A stretch of DNA of 64,000 nt, taken from assembly GCA_965223435.1 (NCBI GenBank), contig CBDCWQ010000013.1, positions 1 to 64,000 on the forward strand, in the 5' to 3' direction. This stretch comes from CBDCWQ01 sp965223435. GTDB taxonomy: Bacteria; Myxococcota; Kuafuiibacteriia; Kuafuiibacteriales; Kuafuiibacteriaceae. The number at the start of each line of letters is the position of its first letter. The stretch's first letter is position 1. The position numbers and the translations under genes were made by a program. Below, piece after piece: positions 41,305 through 49,028 of the stretch. Below the pieces are notes generated by a model. It made no database searches. It was not told the origin of the DNA and saw only the letters and a list, made by a program, of their open reading frames with translations.

Positions 41305-43479
41305 ATGGCCCCGTATCTACCCATCACAGGATTGAATCACCGAACTCTCATCACCTGGCTGTTAGCCCTTGCGGCTTGCGCTAAAGAGGCGCCCCAAAAC
41401 CATATCGATCAACCAGTTTTTTCGGTCGAACCCGTGGGGGCCTCTGTCCGGCACCGCTGCGCCGGAGCCACTTTGGCCGGACAAACCAAGTGGCGTGACT
41501 ACCGGCCGGGCAGACCTGGCCTCGGACTGGTCACCATCGTCGACACATCCGCTTGTGGTTATGACAAAGCGCCCATCTATTCAGCATCGCTCGGTGGTCA
41601 AACCGGGCATTGGTCACCAAAAGGCTCGGCGTCCATCTACAACGCGACCGCTGAAAGCTTCACCGTCTACCTGGATACCAAGATCACGGCCCAAGAAGCC
41701 AACAATACCGAAGACCAGGAAGGGAAACGCGCTTTGGGATGGAAACTCCAGTGGGAAGCGCATCCAGCCAGGCCCTTCGAGTTTGCCCAATGTGCGGGCC
41801 AGACCATGCCCGGTCAGACCGAGTGGAAAGATGACGGCAAGGGGGGCCTGACGCTCCGCGTCAACACCCAAAAGTGCCTGTTCAACCGGATCAGCACACC
41901 ATCCTTTTTCACCGCACTGGGCGGGGCAACGGGACACTGGAAAGCCGTCGGGCATTCGGCCATTATCAACCCTTCCGCTGCGGGCTTTTCCATCAACATC
42001 CCCAACAGCATCGTGACGGCCAAGCGAGCGAAAGAGATATGGCACCTCAACTGGAATGCGGTCAGCGATCGTGTCCACGAGAAGTCGGAGTCGGTATGCA
42101 TCGGACATGCAAACAACTGGAGAGAGTACCGTGTCAAAGGCAGTTTTTACGTCGATGTCGACACCTCTCACTGCAGCTTCGAAGAAACGCCGCACTATTT
42201 TACGTCACTCGAAGGCCAAAACCACAGTCAGGTGACCGGGAGCAATGCGATCTATTTCCCCACGCCAAAAGGTTTCCGAGTCTACGTCCGGGGAAACGGC
42301 GCAAAATCCGAAGATTTTAGACTCCGCTGGAAAGCGGTGCGAAAACGAACGCCGCTTCGAGATCTGGGCGTCGTGTACCAATCAGGAATACCTGCAACGC
42401 CGAGTGGATATGTTCTCATCGACCCCATCCACCGCATCGAGTCGATTGGGTTCACGACCCGGCAAGACCACACACTTCGTTTCGAAAAACAAATCGCCCC
42501 CGACGGTCAAGTCACGTCGGTTGCCAAGTTTCCTGAAGACATCCAAAACCGCACCCAAGACGAGATGGTTATCTTGATCGAAGGGGTTCGCGGATATCCC
42601 ATGACCGCAAATCTTTTTGGCTTCGGGCCCAAACCTCCTGGCGGAGACGATGTTCTGTCCTTGGACCTTGAGTCTCCCCGCGGGCGACCGACATCGGTCG
42701 GTATCGGCTTCGAAGGCCTCACGGCAAACCGAGCAAGCGTTCGCCCCTTCTCCTTAGCGGTGGAGTACGCCGATGCAAACCCCGAAAACGACAAGGTGCG
42801 CGTTCGAGTCTTGACCCGTAGGAAACTGGGGCAACCGGAAGCGGTATGTGAAGTTGTGACGCCCATCGCGATAGACGATGTCAGCCAGCATTTTGCCGGC
42901 CGGATGACCTCAACAGACGGTTTCGTCAGCGGAACATGCGGCGGAGGAAACGGGCCCGAACAGGTCTTCGCGTTCACCGTCGATGAGCCCACAGACCTCT
43001 ATGCGCGTGTATGGGCAAGCAACATGACACCCCTTCTGTACATTCGGTCGAACACTTGCGAAGGCGAAGAAATCGCGTGCCAGACAGCTCCTTCCATTTT
43101 GCGTTCGCCGGCAGAAATCTCTCAAAGACTGGAGCCCGGTACCTACTTCTTGTTTGTGGACGGTACCCGCCATCTCGGTTTTTGGGATCGAGAGCTGCCA
43201 ACCACCTACACGGTTGATATTCAGTTTGCGCGTGATTCCCAAGCCTGTCGCGGCATTGACGCGGTTGAGATCGATCCCACTCCACAACAACACACCGGTG
43301 TCTTGAGCACGCCGTTCTGGATGCACGGCGTGGAAGCGGGTGTGGCCGAGCCCACCGACGTGTATACCTTTACTCTTGAGGAACTGACTCGGGTCCGGGC
43401 CGAGGCAACGGGCAAAGCTGACGTCCTCCGAATCCGCAAAAGAAGGATGCCAACTGGAGGACCGGGTCGCACTGGCTGA
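41305..43479 (+). CDS. PPC-domain lipoprotein, N-terminal part (gene split by frameshift)
   Basis: Good start: GGAGAAACAGAC before the ATG. The signal peptide ends in lipobox LAAC, so it is an exported lipoprotein. Residues 45-350 hold three repeats of a domain with a leading Cys, WKDY/WREY, VDTSxCxF (VDTSACGY, VNTQKCLF, VDTSHCSF), P-Y-FTSLxG and GHW...IYNPTxxGF. I recognise the pattern from other secreted proteins but know no function. From about 520 on come pre-peptidase C-terminal (PPC)-like domains, each with GTCGGG, VFAFTVDEPTDLYARV, LYIR and LEPGTYFLFVDG. The frame breaks at AAAA (43438-43441); with three As it would read RKEGCQLEDRVALAEPG and join the next entry. PPC domains are usually exported accessory domains; no catalytic domain is visible. 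Confidence 0.8.
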   Translation: MAPYLPITGLNHRTLITWLLALAACAKEAPQNHIDQPVFSVEPVGASVRHRCAGATLAGQTKWRDYRPGRPGLGLVTIVDTSACGYDKAPIYSASLGGQTGHWSPKGSASIYNATAESFTVYLDTKITAQEANNTEDQEGKRALGWKLQWEAHPARPFEFAQCAGQTMPGQTEWKDDGKGGLTLRVNTQKCLFNRISTPSFFTALGGATGHWKAVGHSAIINPSAAGFSINIPNSIVTAKRAKEIWHLNWNAVSDRVHEKSESVCIGHANNWREYRVKGSFYVDVDTSHCSFEETPHYFTSLEGQNHSQVTGSNAIYFPTPKGFRVYVRGNGAKSEDFRLRWKAVRKRTPLRDLGVVYQSGIPATPSGYVLIDPIHRIESIGFTTRQDHTLRFEKQIAPDGQVTSVAKFPEDIQNRTQDEMVILIEGVRGYPMTANLFGFGPKPPGGDDVLSLDLESPRGRPTSVGIGFEGLTANRASVRPFSLAVEYADANPENDKVRVRVLTRRKLGQPEAVCEVVTPIAIDDVSQHFAGRMTSTDGFVSGTCGGGNGPEQVFAFTVDEPTDLYARVWASNMTPLLYIRSNTCEGEEIACQTAPSILRSPAEISQRLEPGTYFLFVDGTRHLGFWDRELPTTYTVDIQFARDSQACRGIDAVEIDPTPQQHTGVLSTPFWMHGVEAGVAEPTDVYTFTLEELTRVRAEATGKADVLRIRKRRMPTGGPGRTG

Positions 43480-43504
43480 ACCGGGCTTCGGCAACCCCCT
43501 CGTA

Positions 43505-44377
43505 TTGGAGACAGCCCTCGAGCCTGGGACCTATCACCTGCTCATCAACGCTCATCACCCCAATTCCGAAGCGGAGCCATACAAACTGAGTCTGGACTTT
43601 GCGCCGACCAAGGAAGCATGCGTGGGTGTCCCAACAACGGATGTGGAGCCCCATTCCCAGACGATCACTGGAGACCTTCGCGGTGAGGAGAGTCAGCTCA
43701 CAGGATCTTGCGGGGGCCATGGTTCGGAAAGGGTCTATCGAATCGTTCTCGACGAACCCAAAGAAATCCATGCCGCGGTTGAAGGCCAAGACGCGGTTCT
43801 TTATATTCGTAACGAGGTATGTGACAACGAAGACAAAGAAATCATGTGTGATCGCTTTGGAAGGGAGCTCGTTGGCTCCTTTCCTCCAGGCGTTTACTAC
43901 TTGATTGTCGACGCGTTCAGGACCTCCGAAGACCCGCTTCCGTTCTCGCTTCACCTTGAATTCAGCGAATCACCCGTTCTCGCTTGCGAAAACCGCTTCG
44001 ACGTTGTCAACGTCGATCCGGTCTCGCAGACCTTCGGTGGGCGCTTGGCCTTCGAAGGCCGAGACGATTCACAGCTGTGCCCCGATGCGATATTCGGGCC
44101 CTCGTCAAGCGAAGATGTCTATGGATTCATCATTGAGCGCCCTACTCGTCTACACGCAAGCCTATTCGCAAACGAAGAAGTCACGGTACTGTATCTACGC
44201 AAAGACAACTGCGCGCGGAGCTCAGAAACGGCCTGCGCAAACAACAGCCATCTCATCCCGTTCACACAAATGGTCGAGACCTTGCAGCCCGGGCGCTACT
44301 TTCTTTTTGTCGACGGTGGCACTTCTTTATCGAACCATGACTATCGCTTGGTGCTGGACTTCAAGGACGCGGAGTAG
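43505..44377 (+). pseudogene. C-terminal part of the split PPC-domain lipoprotein
   Basis: This frame is open from the frameshift at about 43440 and first offers a TTG at 43505, with no ribosome site, so it is probably not a separate gene. It continues the PPC-like domain that is cut off upstream (LETALEPGTYHLLINA) and adds two more: LTGSCGGHGSERVYRIVLDEPKEI with SFPPGVYYLIVDA, and a last with EDVYGFIIERPTRLHASL, LYLRKDNC and LQPGRYFLFVDG. The reconstructed protein would be about 1023 residues. Either a sequencing error in AAAA or a genuine inactivating or phase-variable slip. Confidence 0.75.
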
Positions 44378-44905
44378 AAAGCACATCGCGCCGAAACGCG
44401 AAAAAGCCACGTCATAGTAGGCCGCCTTCAAAGGATGGACCTGAGCATCGGCCTGCTCATAACGAACATGCCTAAGACCTGCCTGGCGTCGCTCCTCTTC
44501 AGCGATATCCAAGAAGGCCTCGTGCAGCCCAGGCCATGAACTTCTCCGCGCTCAGTCACCATTTGGCCCATTTGGAGACAGGTTTCGCCGAAGCGAAACG
44601 CTGCTCGCCAGAGCCATCCTTGTTGAAGCTCAACGGCAAAAAGGCGTCGACGTCTCCACACCGCTTCAAGAGCTCGTCGGTGAAGCCCGCTTCCCCATTT
44701 CTAAGGATGTACTGGTCTTTGTGAACGAAATCGCACGCAAGGTAAGACCACAGACTCCGGTGTCAGAGATCATGCGCCCCGAAGGTGGCTCAGCGGCGCA
44801 CGTTGCTTCGCCGCCAAAGTGATGCGAACATACCGGCCGCTCATGAAGACGACGTTCTGGCCGTCTTCAAAAAAGACCCATTCATAAACCGGAGGTAAAC
44901 AGACG
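44378..44905. other. Gene-poor stretch with two gene relics
   Basis: The minus strand 44385-44530 carries a methyltransferase scrap (separate entry). The plus strand about 44568-44817 has an 80-residue coding-like frame without a start (SETLLARAILVEAQRQKGV..., FPISKDVLVFVNEIARKVR, TPVSEIMRP) that I do not recognise. Neither is intact. The ribosome site of the next gene (GGAGG) lies at 44891-44895. Confidence 0.4.
44385..44530 (-). pseudogene. Relic of a SAM-dependent methyltransferase
   Basis: The minus strand encodes FLDIAEEERRQAGLRHV, RYEQADAQVHPL and YYDVAFSRFGAMCF. These match the class I methyltransferase segment in which QADAQxHPF precedes a DVVFSRFGVMFF-type motif IV. The Rossmann glycine loop upstream and everything after motif IV are missing, and the flanks have no similarity. 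Only about 48 codons remain. Confidence 0.5.
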
Positions 44906-45928
44906 GTGCCTAGACTCATGTGGACAAACTTCTTGCTGGCGCTCATGGCTTTAACGGGCTGCGCATCAACCACCTGGAACGGTTATGCCGAGGGAACCGT
45001 CAAATATAGCGCAATTCGCTACAACTATACGGCCCAACCTGCATTGACCGATCCTCAGGGCAAAAAATATCAGCTTCAAGCCGACGAATCCCTGGGTAAC
45101 GTCGGATCCGTGCAAGGCTTGGAAGCGCGCGGTGTCACCCGCTCCGACGGTGACGCAGACGTCGTGGTAAGCATCACATCGGGGTCGATTCACCATGAGC
45201 CCGGAAGCTTCGGGCTTGGGGGGAGCTACGCACCGGCCCTCACTTCGACCATGCCCATTGACATCAAGGTCAAAAACAAAAACGGGCAAGTCATCCTCAA
45301 GCGGCGCGTCAAGCACGAGGAGATCATGGCGATAAGCGGTGGCCAAAAATTTAAGACCCGAGAGGAGGCCAAACAAGCAATGACGTCCATCAGTCAAATG
45401 GCCAAATCAAGTGCCGATCAAAAGGTGCGGCAGGGCGCTCCAAAAACCATCAAGAAAAGCCTCGATCTCATCGCCAAGAACCTGCTCGAGCCACGGGATG
45501 TCAGCGTGACCCTCCCTGCGATACGCTCCGCCGGAGACGTCGACATGGAAGCCGCTTATGCAGTGCTTTCAAAGGCCGAAGACGAGGAGCAGGTCAAATA
45601 TGCCCTCGACGCCTATCTGGCCCTCGGCACCGAACACAAAAAGGCAGACGGAAGCAACGATGTGGTGGGCATCTATGGCGTCTTGTGCGGTTTGGCTTCG
45701 GCCAAGATCTTAAGTGGGGATCTCACGGGTGCGTGGCAAGATACAAAACAGGCCTGGCAGACCTTCCCCACCGGAAACGAGCACCGCATGATCGCGCGGG
45801 TTCTCAAGCAGCAAGAAGAGCAAGCAGGCATCAAGATCATCCCCAAAGAAGACTACAACGAGATGGTCAACGCGGACACGAAGGTCGCCGTAGACCAACT
45901 GAAAAACCTCTTCGGCGGTGGCAGCTAG
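44906..45928 (+). CDS. Lipoprotein of unknown function, 340 aa
   Basis: A GTG at 44906 follows GGAGG at 10 bases. The first 20 residues are hydrophobic and end in lipobox LTGC, so it is an exported lipoprotein. Residues 20-140 look like a beta-rich domain (YNYTAQPALTDPQGKKY..., DADVVVSITSGSI, MPIDIKVKNKNGQVI). Residues 145-340 are helical and Lys/Ala/Gln-rich, resembling a TPR-like arrangement with conserved small-residue helices (AAYAVLSKAEDEEQVKYALDAYLALG; LASAKILSGDLTGAWQDTKQAW). No catalytic motif is visible and I do not recognise the family. The nearest upstream gene is a relic, so it is probably transcribed alone. Confidence 0.75.
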   Translation: MPRLMWTNFLLALMALTGCASTTWNGYAEGTVKYSAIRYNYTAQPALTDPQGKKYQLQADESLGNVGSVQGLEARGVTRSDGDADVVVSITSGSIHHEPGSFGLGGSYAPALTSTMPIDIKVKNKNGQVILKRRVKHEEIMAISGGQKFKTREEAKQAMTSISQMAKSSADQKVRQGAPKTIKKSLDLIAKNLLEPRDVSVTLPAIRSAGDVDMEAAYAVLSKAEDEEQVKYALDAYLALGTEHKKADGSNDVVGIYGVLCGLASAKILSGDLTGAWQDTKQAWQTFPTGNEHRMIARVLKQQEEQAGIKIIPKEDYNEMVNADTKVAVDQLKNLFGGGS

Positions 45929-46204
45929 CGTCCGGTTGCGAAGAGGCGCTCCGCGGACACCCACTCTCCAGCAGCCTCGGCGCCCCGAATCATCGACATG
46001 ATGGAGGGCAAACCCCTACTGCCTGATCTCTGCTGTCGACCCCAAATTGCCCCACTCAGGGCGCCTGCCCTCGGCATTTCGTAGCTTGAGCCCCCCCAGG
46101 CCCCCGCGTGGGGTCGTTGACCCATCGAAGGTGCACTGGGCAAACGATCGTCGAGATTTTGAACTGGACGGTGTCGCTGAGGTCGTGGCGTTCTCTCGCC
46201 CCAG

Positions 46205-48673
46205 GTGAAAAGGGGCGGTTCTCGGTTGATTTTGGTCAAGCAGGCTTTGAGACCAAGCAAGAGTCTGGTGGGCATACGGGTCTTCTGCGCGCTCGTGTCC
46301 GGATTTGTGGCTTCCTGCAAGTCAGAACCCTCTTTGGTGCTCCAGTTTCCGAGCACCGAGACACAGCAAACGATCAAACGAGTCACGATAGGCTTTTACG
46401 CGCCCAATTCGCTGGGTGGCGCAGGGGGAACCGGTTGTGATGGGTTCCTGGGATTGGCGGCCGATGGATCTGCGCCTAATGCGACGGCGGTGAAACAAGT
46501 TGCGTTCAAGTACCCCTTTGAACAGACCGCAGATGCTCCAGGTATCCCGGAGGGGCCTCAACTGGTCTACGTCGTGGCGTACGCGGACGAGAGTGACGAT
46601 GTCGCCATCGTCGAGGGCTGTAGGGCAGGGTTCGATGTCGGCACATCGGCGCAGAACATGCCTGTAGCCCTTCAGTTGGTTTTTCCCGAGACCGCGCGGC
46701 TCGAGCCGGTGCGGGGGAATCTTGTCCTTGGACGACCGGGCGAAGCCTTGTCGTCTCCGTTTCAGGTTCGGGTCGTGGCCAATGCACCCGTTGGCGCGCG
46801 GGCGGTCTATTCGATTCCAGGTGTGGCGCTGAACTTCGCAAGCAGCCTCCCGGGGCTTCAGTTCTTGGGTCCAAACGGATCCCTATCCGATTCCCTCACG
46901 GTATTATCAGACACCAACGGACTGGTGCGAGTCGGTGTGCGATTGCCCGAAGAGGTGGGCGGGGGCGAAGTCACCGCCTCATCGCCCGCGCTGGAAAGTC
47001 TTTCTACAAACCAGCAGCACACTTTACGCTTTTCGATCACGATTCCGCCGCCCAGTCGGTTCACGGTGTCAGAGCCTTTTTCGATTCCGGATATCGGGCG
47101 CCCCCAGGACCTGGCTATTGGCACAATCGTGGGTGGACGGACCGCAGACGCCGTTGTTCTCGGATGCCGCGGAACGGAAGAGACATGCGTGACCGGACGC
47201 CAAGCCAAGGCGCCCTTTGGACAAAGCGCGCTCGCGGTTGTGAAAGAGGTTGGGACCACCCCCGCGCTTGCGCCAGTTATCTTGCCCCCCGAAGGGCTTG
47301 GCATTCTGCCCGCAGCCCTCGCCGTGGTCGACCTCCTTGTCGAGTCTGGCGCTGAAGTACCCGAGATTGCGGTGGTCAACAGTCGCCGCGCCGACTGCCA
47401 GAACCGCGTGTGTCCCGAGGGAGAGCCATGCCCGTGTTTTCGGCCGCTGGGCCCACAGCGCCGGTGCCCGTGTGAAACCTCAGAAGTCGTGGTGCTCAAG
47501 CGTATGGGTGCAGGCTTGAGCTTCGATAACCGGTACCCCATGACGGGCAAAAACGCCGTGGCCCTGGCGGCATTCGAATTCGATACCCGGGCCGGTCGAC
47601 GCTCGGGTTTGGCTGTGGCTGCGCAGGGGCGGAGCAAAGCCCCTCAGAATCAAAGACCGTGCTCTTCTTCGCCCCGATGCTTGTCGATCCTCGATGACTT
47701 CTGCAGCGATACACCAGAGAAATGCGGCTGTCCACCCGGCGAAAAATGCGAGAACAAATCTTGCGAGGCCCGAGACACGATGCTGGATTTCTTGGCAGTC
47801 GACCCCTCCGACGAAATTCTTAAAAATCGGGAGGGCTGCCAAGAAACGAGGACTTATGCTTGCCAAGGCCCCGGAAGCAAGCAGCCTTGCAAGGAAATCG
47901 ACCCGAACGACGTCGCCATCCATACCTGTCTGGCATGTACCGACAACCCCAGGGATACAGCACTTGATGGCTGTGGCCGTTGTGTTCCAGACAGCGTTCG
48001 CATCGGAACAGGGGACACCGTGGCCATTCCAGAGGGGGTGGCCGCTGGGACGCTGAGCGGCCGCGCCGGCACGGACTTTTTCGTGGCGACCCAGGTTGGC
48101 TTTGGTTTCGTCAGGAAGCAAGGTGACTTCTACTGGCGTTGGGACCGTTCGCAGCCCTTGGTCAACGCACAGATCGACGGCGCCGTGGTGGCCGATGTCG
48201 ATTCGATTGTAGACCTTCACCCAGATCTCGTCTGGTATTCACGGTCACCGTGTTCAGCTGGCGCGTTTGATACCTGTCCGGTTGTAGGAATGGTGTCAGA
48301 TGGCCAAAGCAAGGGTTGTTTGGGTGTCTACTACACAAATGCGGCCCCGAGCCTGGTGGCCGTGAATTCCCCCGATTTAGGAGGATGTGCCAGGTACCAG
48401 CTGCCCTTTGAGCCCCACGACCTTTGTGTAGGCTTTTTAAACAATGACGCAACCTTCGACGTGGCCCTGGCCCCCAAAGATTTGGGCGCAGTCGCGGTCC
48501 ACTACGGCGATGGCCGCGGTGGATTGTTGTATCCTGCTGAAAATATAGCATTGCCCGGGGGCGCGGTTTCAGGCCCCATGGCGTGCGGCGATGTCACGGG
48601 CGACGGCACTGACGATCTGGTCACCATCGACCCTCACACCGCTCGCCTCTTTGTGCTGTCCCAGCATCGCTAA
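46205..48673 (+). CDS. Cys-rich VCBS/propeller-like surface lipoprotein, 822 aa
   Basis: The frame starts with a GTG at 46205 that lacks a clear ribosome site; a later GTG at about 46268 (VGIRVFCALVSGFVASC) would also place the lipobox VASC correctly. Residues 35-180 and 180-290 are beta-sandwich-like, the second with an invasin-like flavour (PFQVRVVANAPVGARAVYSIPG, SDTNGLVRVGVRLPEE). From about 300 the chain resembles a beta-propeller with VCBS/FG-GAP-like blades (DLAIGTIVGGRTADAVV, GDVTGDGTDDLVTIDPHT). A Cys-rich insertion (about 400-620) holds CPEGEPCPCF, CGCPPGEKCENKSC and CLACTDNP and is probably disulphide-bonded. Role unknown; the layout is typical of surface lipoproteins in Myxococcota. 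Confidence 0.75.
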   Translation: MKRGGSRLILVKQALRPSKSLVGIRVFCALVSGFVASCKSEPSLVLQFPSTETQQTIKRVTIGFYAPNSLGGAGGTGCDGFLGLAADGSAPNATAVKQVAFKYPFEQTADAPGIPEGPQLVYVVAYADESDDVAIVEGCRAGFDVGTSAQNMPVALQLVFPETARLEPVRGNLVLGRPGEALSSPFQVRVVANAPVGARAVYSIPGVALNFASSLPGLQFLGPNGSLSDSLTVLSDTNGLVRVGVRLPEEVGGGEVTASSPALESLSTNQQHTLRFSITIPPPSRFTVSEPFSIPDIGRPQDLAIGTIVGGRTADAVVLGCRGTEETCVTGRQAKAPFGQSALAVVKEVGTTPALAPVILPPEGLGILPAALAVVDLLVESGAEVPEIAVVNSRRADCQNRVCPEGEPCPCFRPLGPQRRCPCETSEVVVLKRMGAGLSFDNRYPMTGKNAVALAAFEFDTRAGRRSGLAVAAQGRSKAPQNQRPCSSSPRCLSILDDFCSDTPEKCGCPPGEKCENKSCEARDTMLDFLAVDPSDEILKNREGCQETRTYACQGPGSKQPCKEIDPNDVAIHTCLACTDNPRDTALDGCGRCVPDSVRIGTGDTVAIPEGVAAGTLSGRAGTDFFVATQVGFGFVRKQGDFYWRWDRSQPLVNAQIDGAVVADVDSIVDLHPDLVWYSRSPCSAGAFDTCPVVGMVSDGQSKGCLGVYYTNAAPSLVAVNSPDLGGCARYQLPFEPHDLCVGFLNNDATFDVALAPKDLGAVAVHYGDGRGGLLYPAENIALPGGAVSGPMACGDVTGDGTDDLVTIDPHTARLFVLSQHR

Positions 48674-49028
48674 GGGCACCTTCAGGCAGCGCGAGTTCTC
48701 ACCCGCTAGATATCTTGCTCCCGGACCCAGAGCCCTGGTCCCTGAATCCTAGTAACCAGTTGGAGACCTCCGGCTCCGCCGGGGAGACACTCTGAGTTTG
48801 ACATTTCCGGGAGTCGTTCGGTCCTCTCGGAGACGGAAACCCTCCCCCCATTCTCCCAACAAGCCCTCTCGTGAAGGCCGCACCCTACATCGTAGCCGAC
48901 GAAAAATCGGCGGCACGTGCCCAATTCTTGGCAGTTCCAAAAAACAAGGTGCCGAATCCCACCCATGGGTTTTCTAACCCTTAGCCATTCACGACAAGAG
49001 GCACACTAATTGCAATCTAATGGACACA
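48674..49028. other. Intergenic stretch before the RCC1-repeat gene
   Basis: No gene is supported. A hairpin at 48768-48786 (CTCCGGC / GCCGGGGAG with one bulged G, loop TCC) lies about 95 bases past the stop at 48673 and may end that transcript. A TTGACA lies at about 48797, without a convincing -10. No sigma-54-like element was found here. Confidence 0.35.
48768..48786 (+). terminator. Possible terminator hairpin
   Basis: Stem of seven pairs with one bulged G and a three-base loop, but no T-run follows. The assignment rests on position after the 822-aa lipoprotein gene. Confidence 0.3.

Noticed and set aside
44386..44401. TCGCG/CGCGA hairpin followed by A-run as a terminator
   Set aside because: Five pairs only, and it coincides with the methyltransferase relic, so sequence conservation of the relic explains it.
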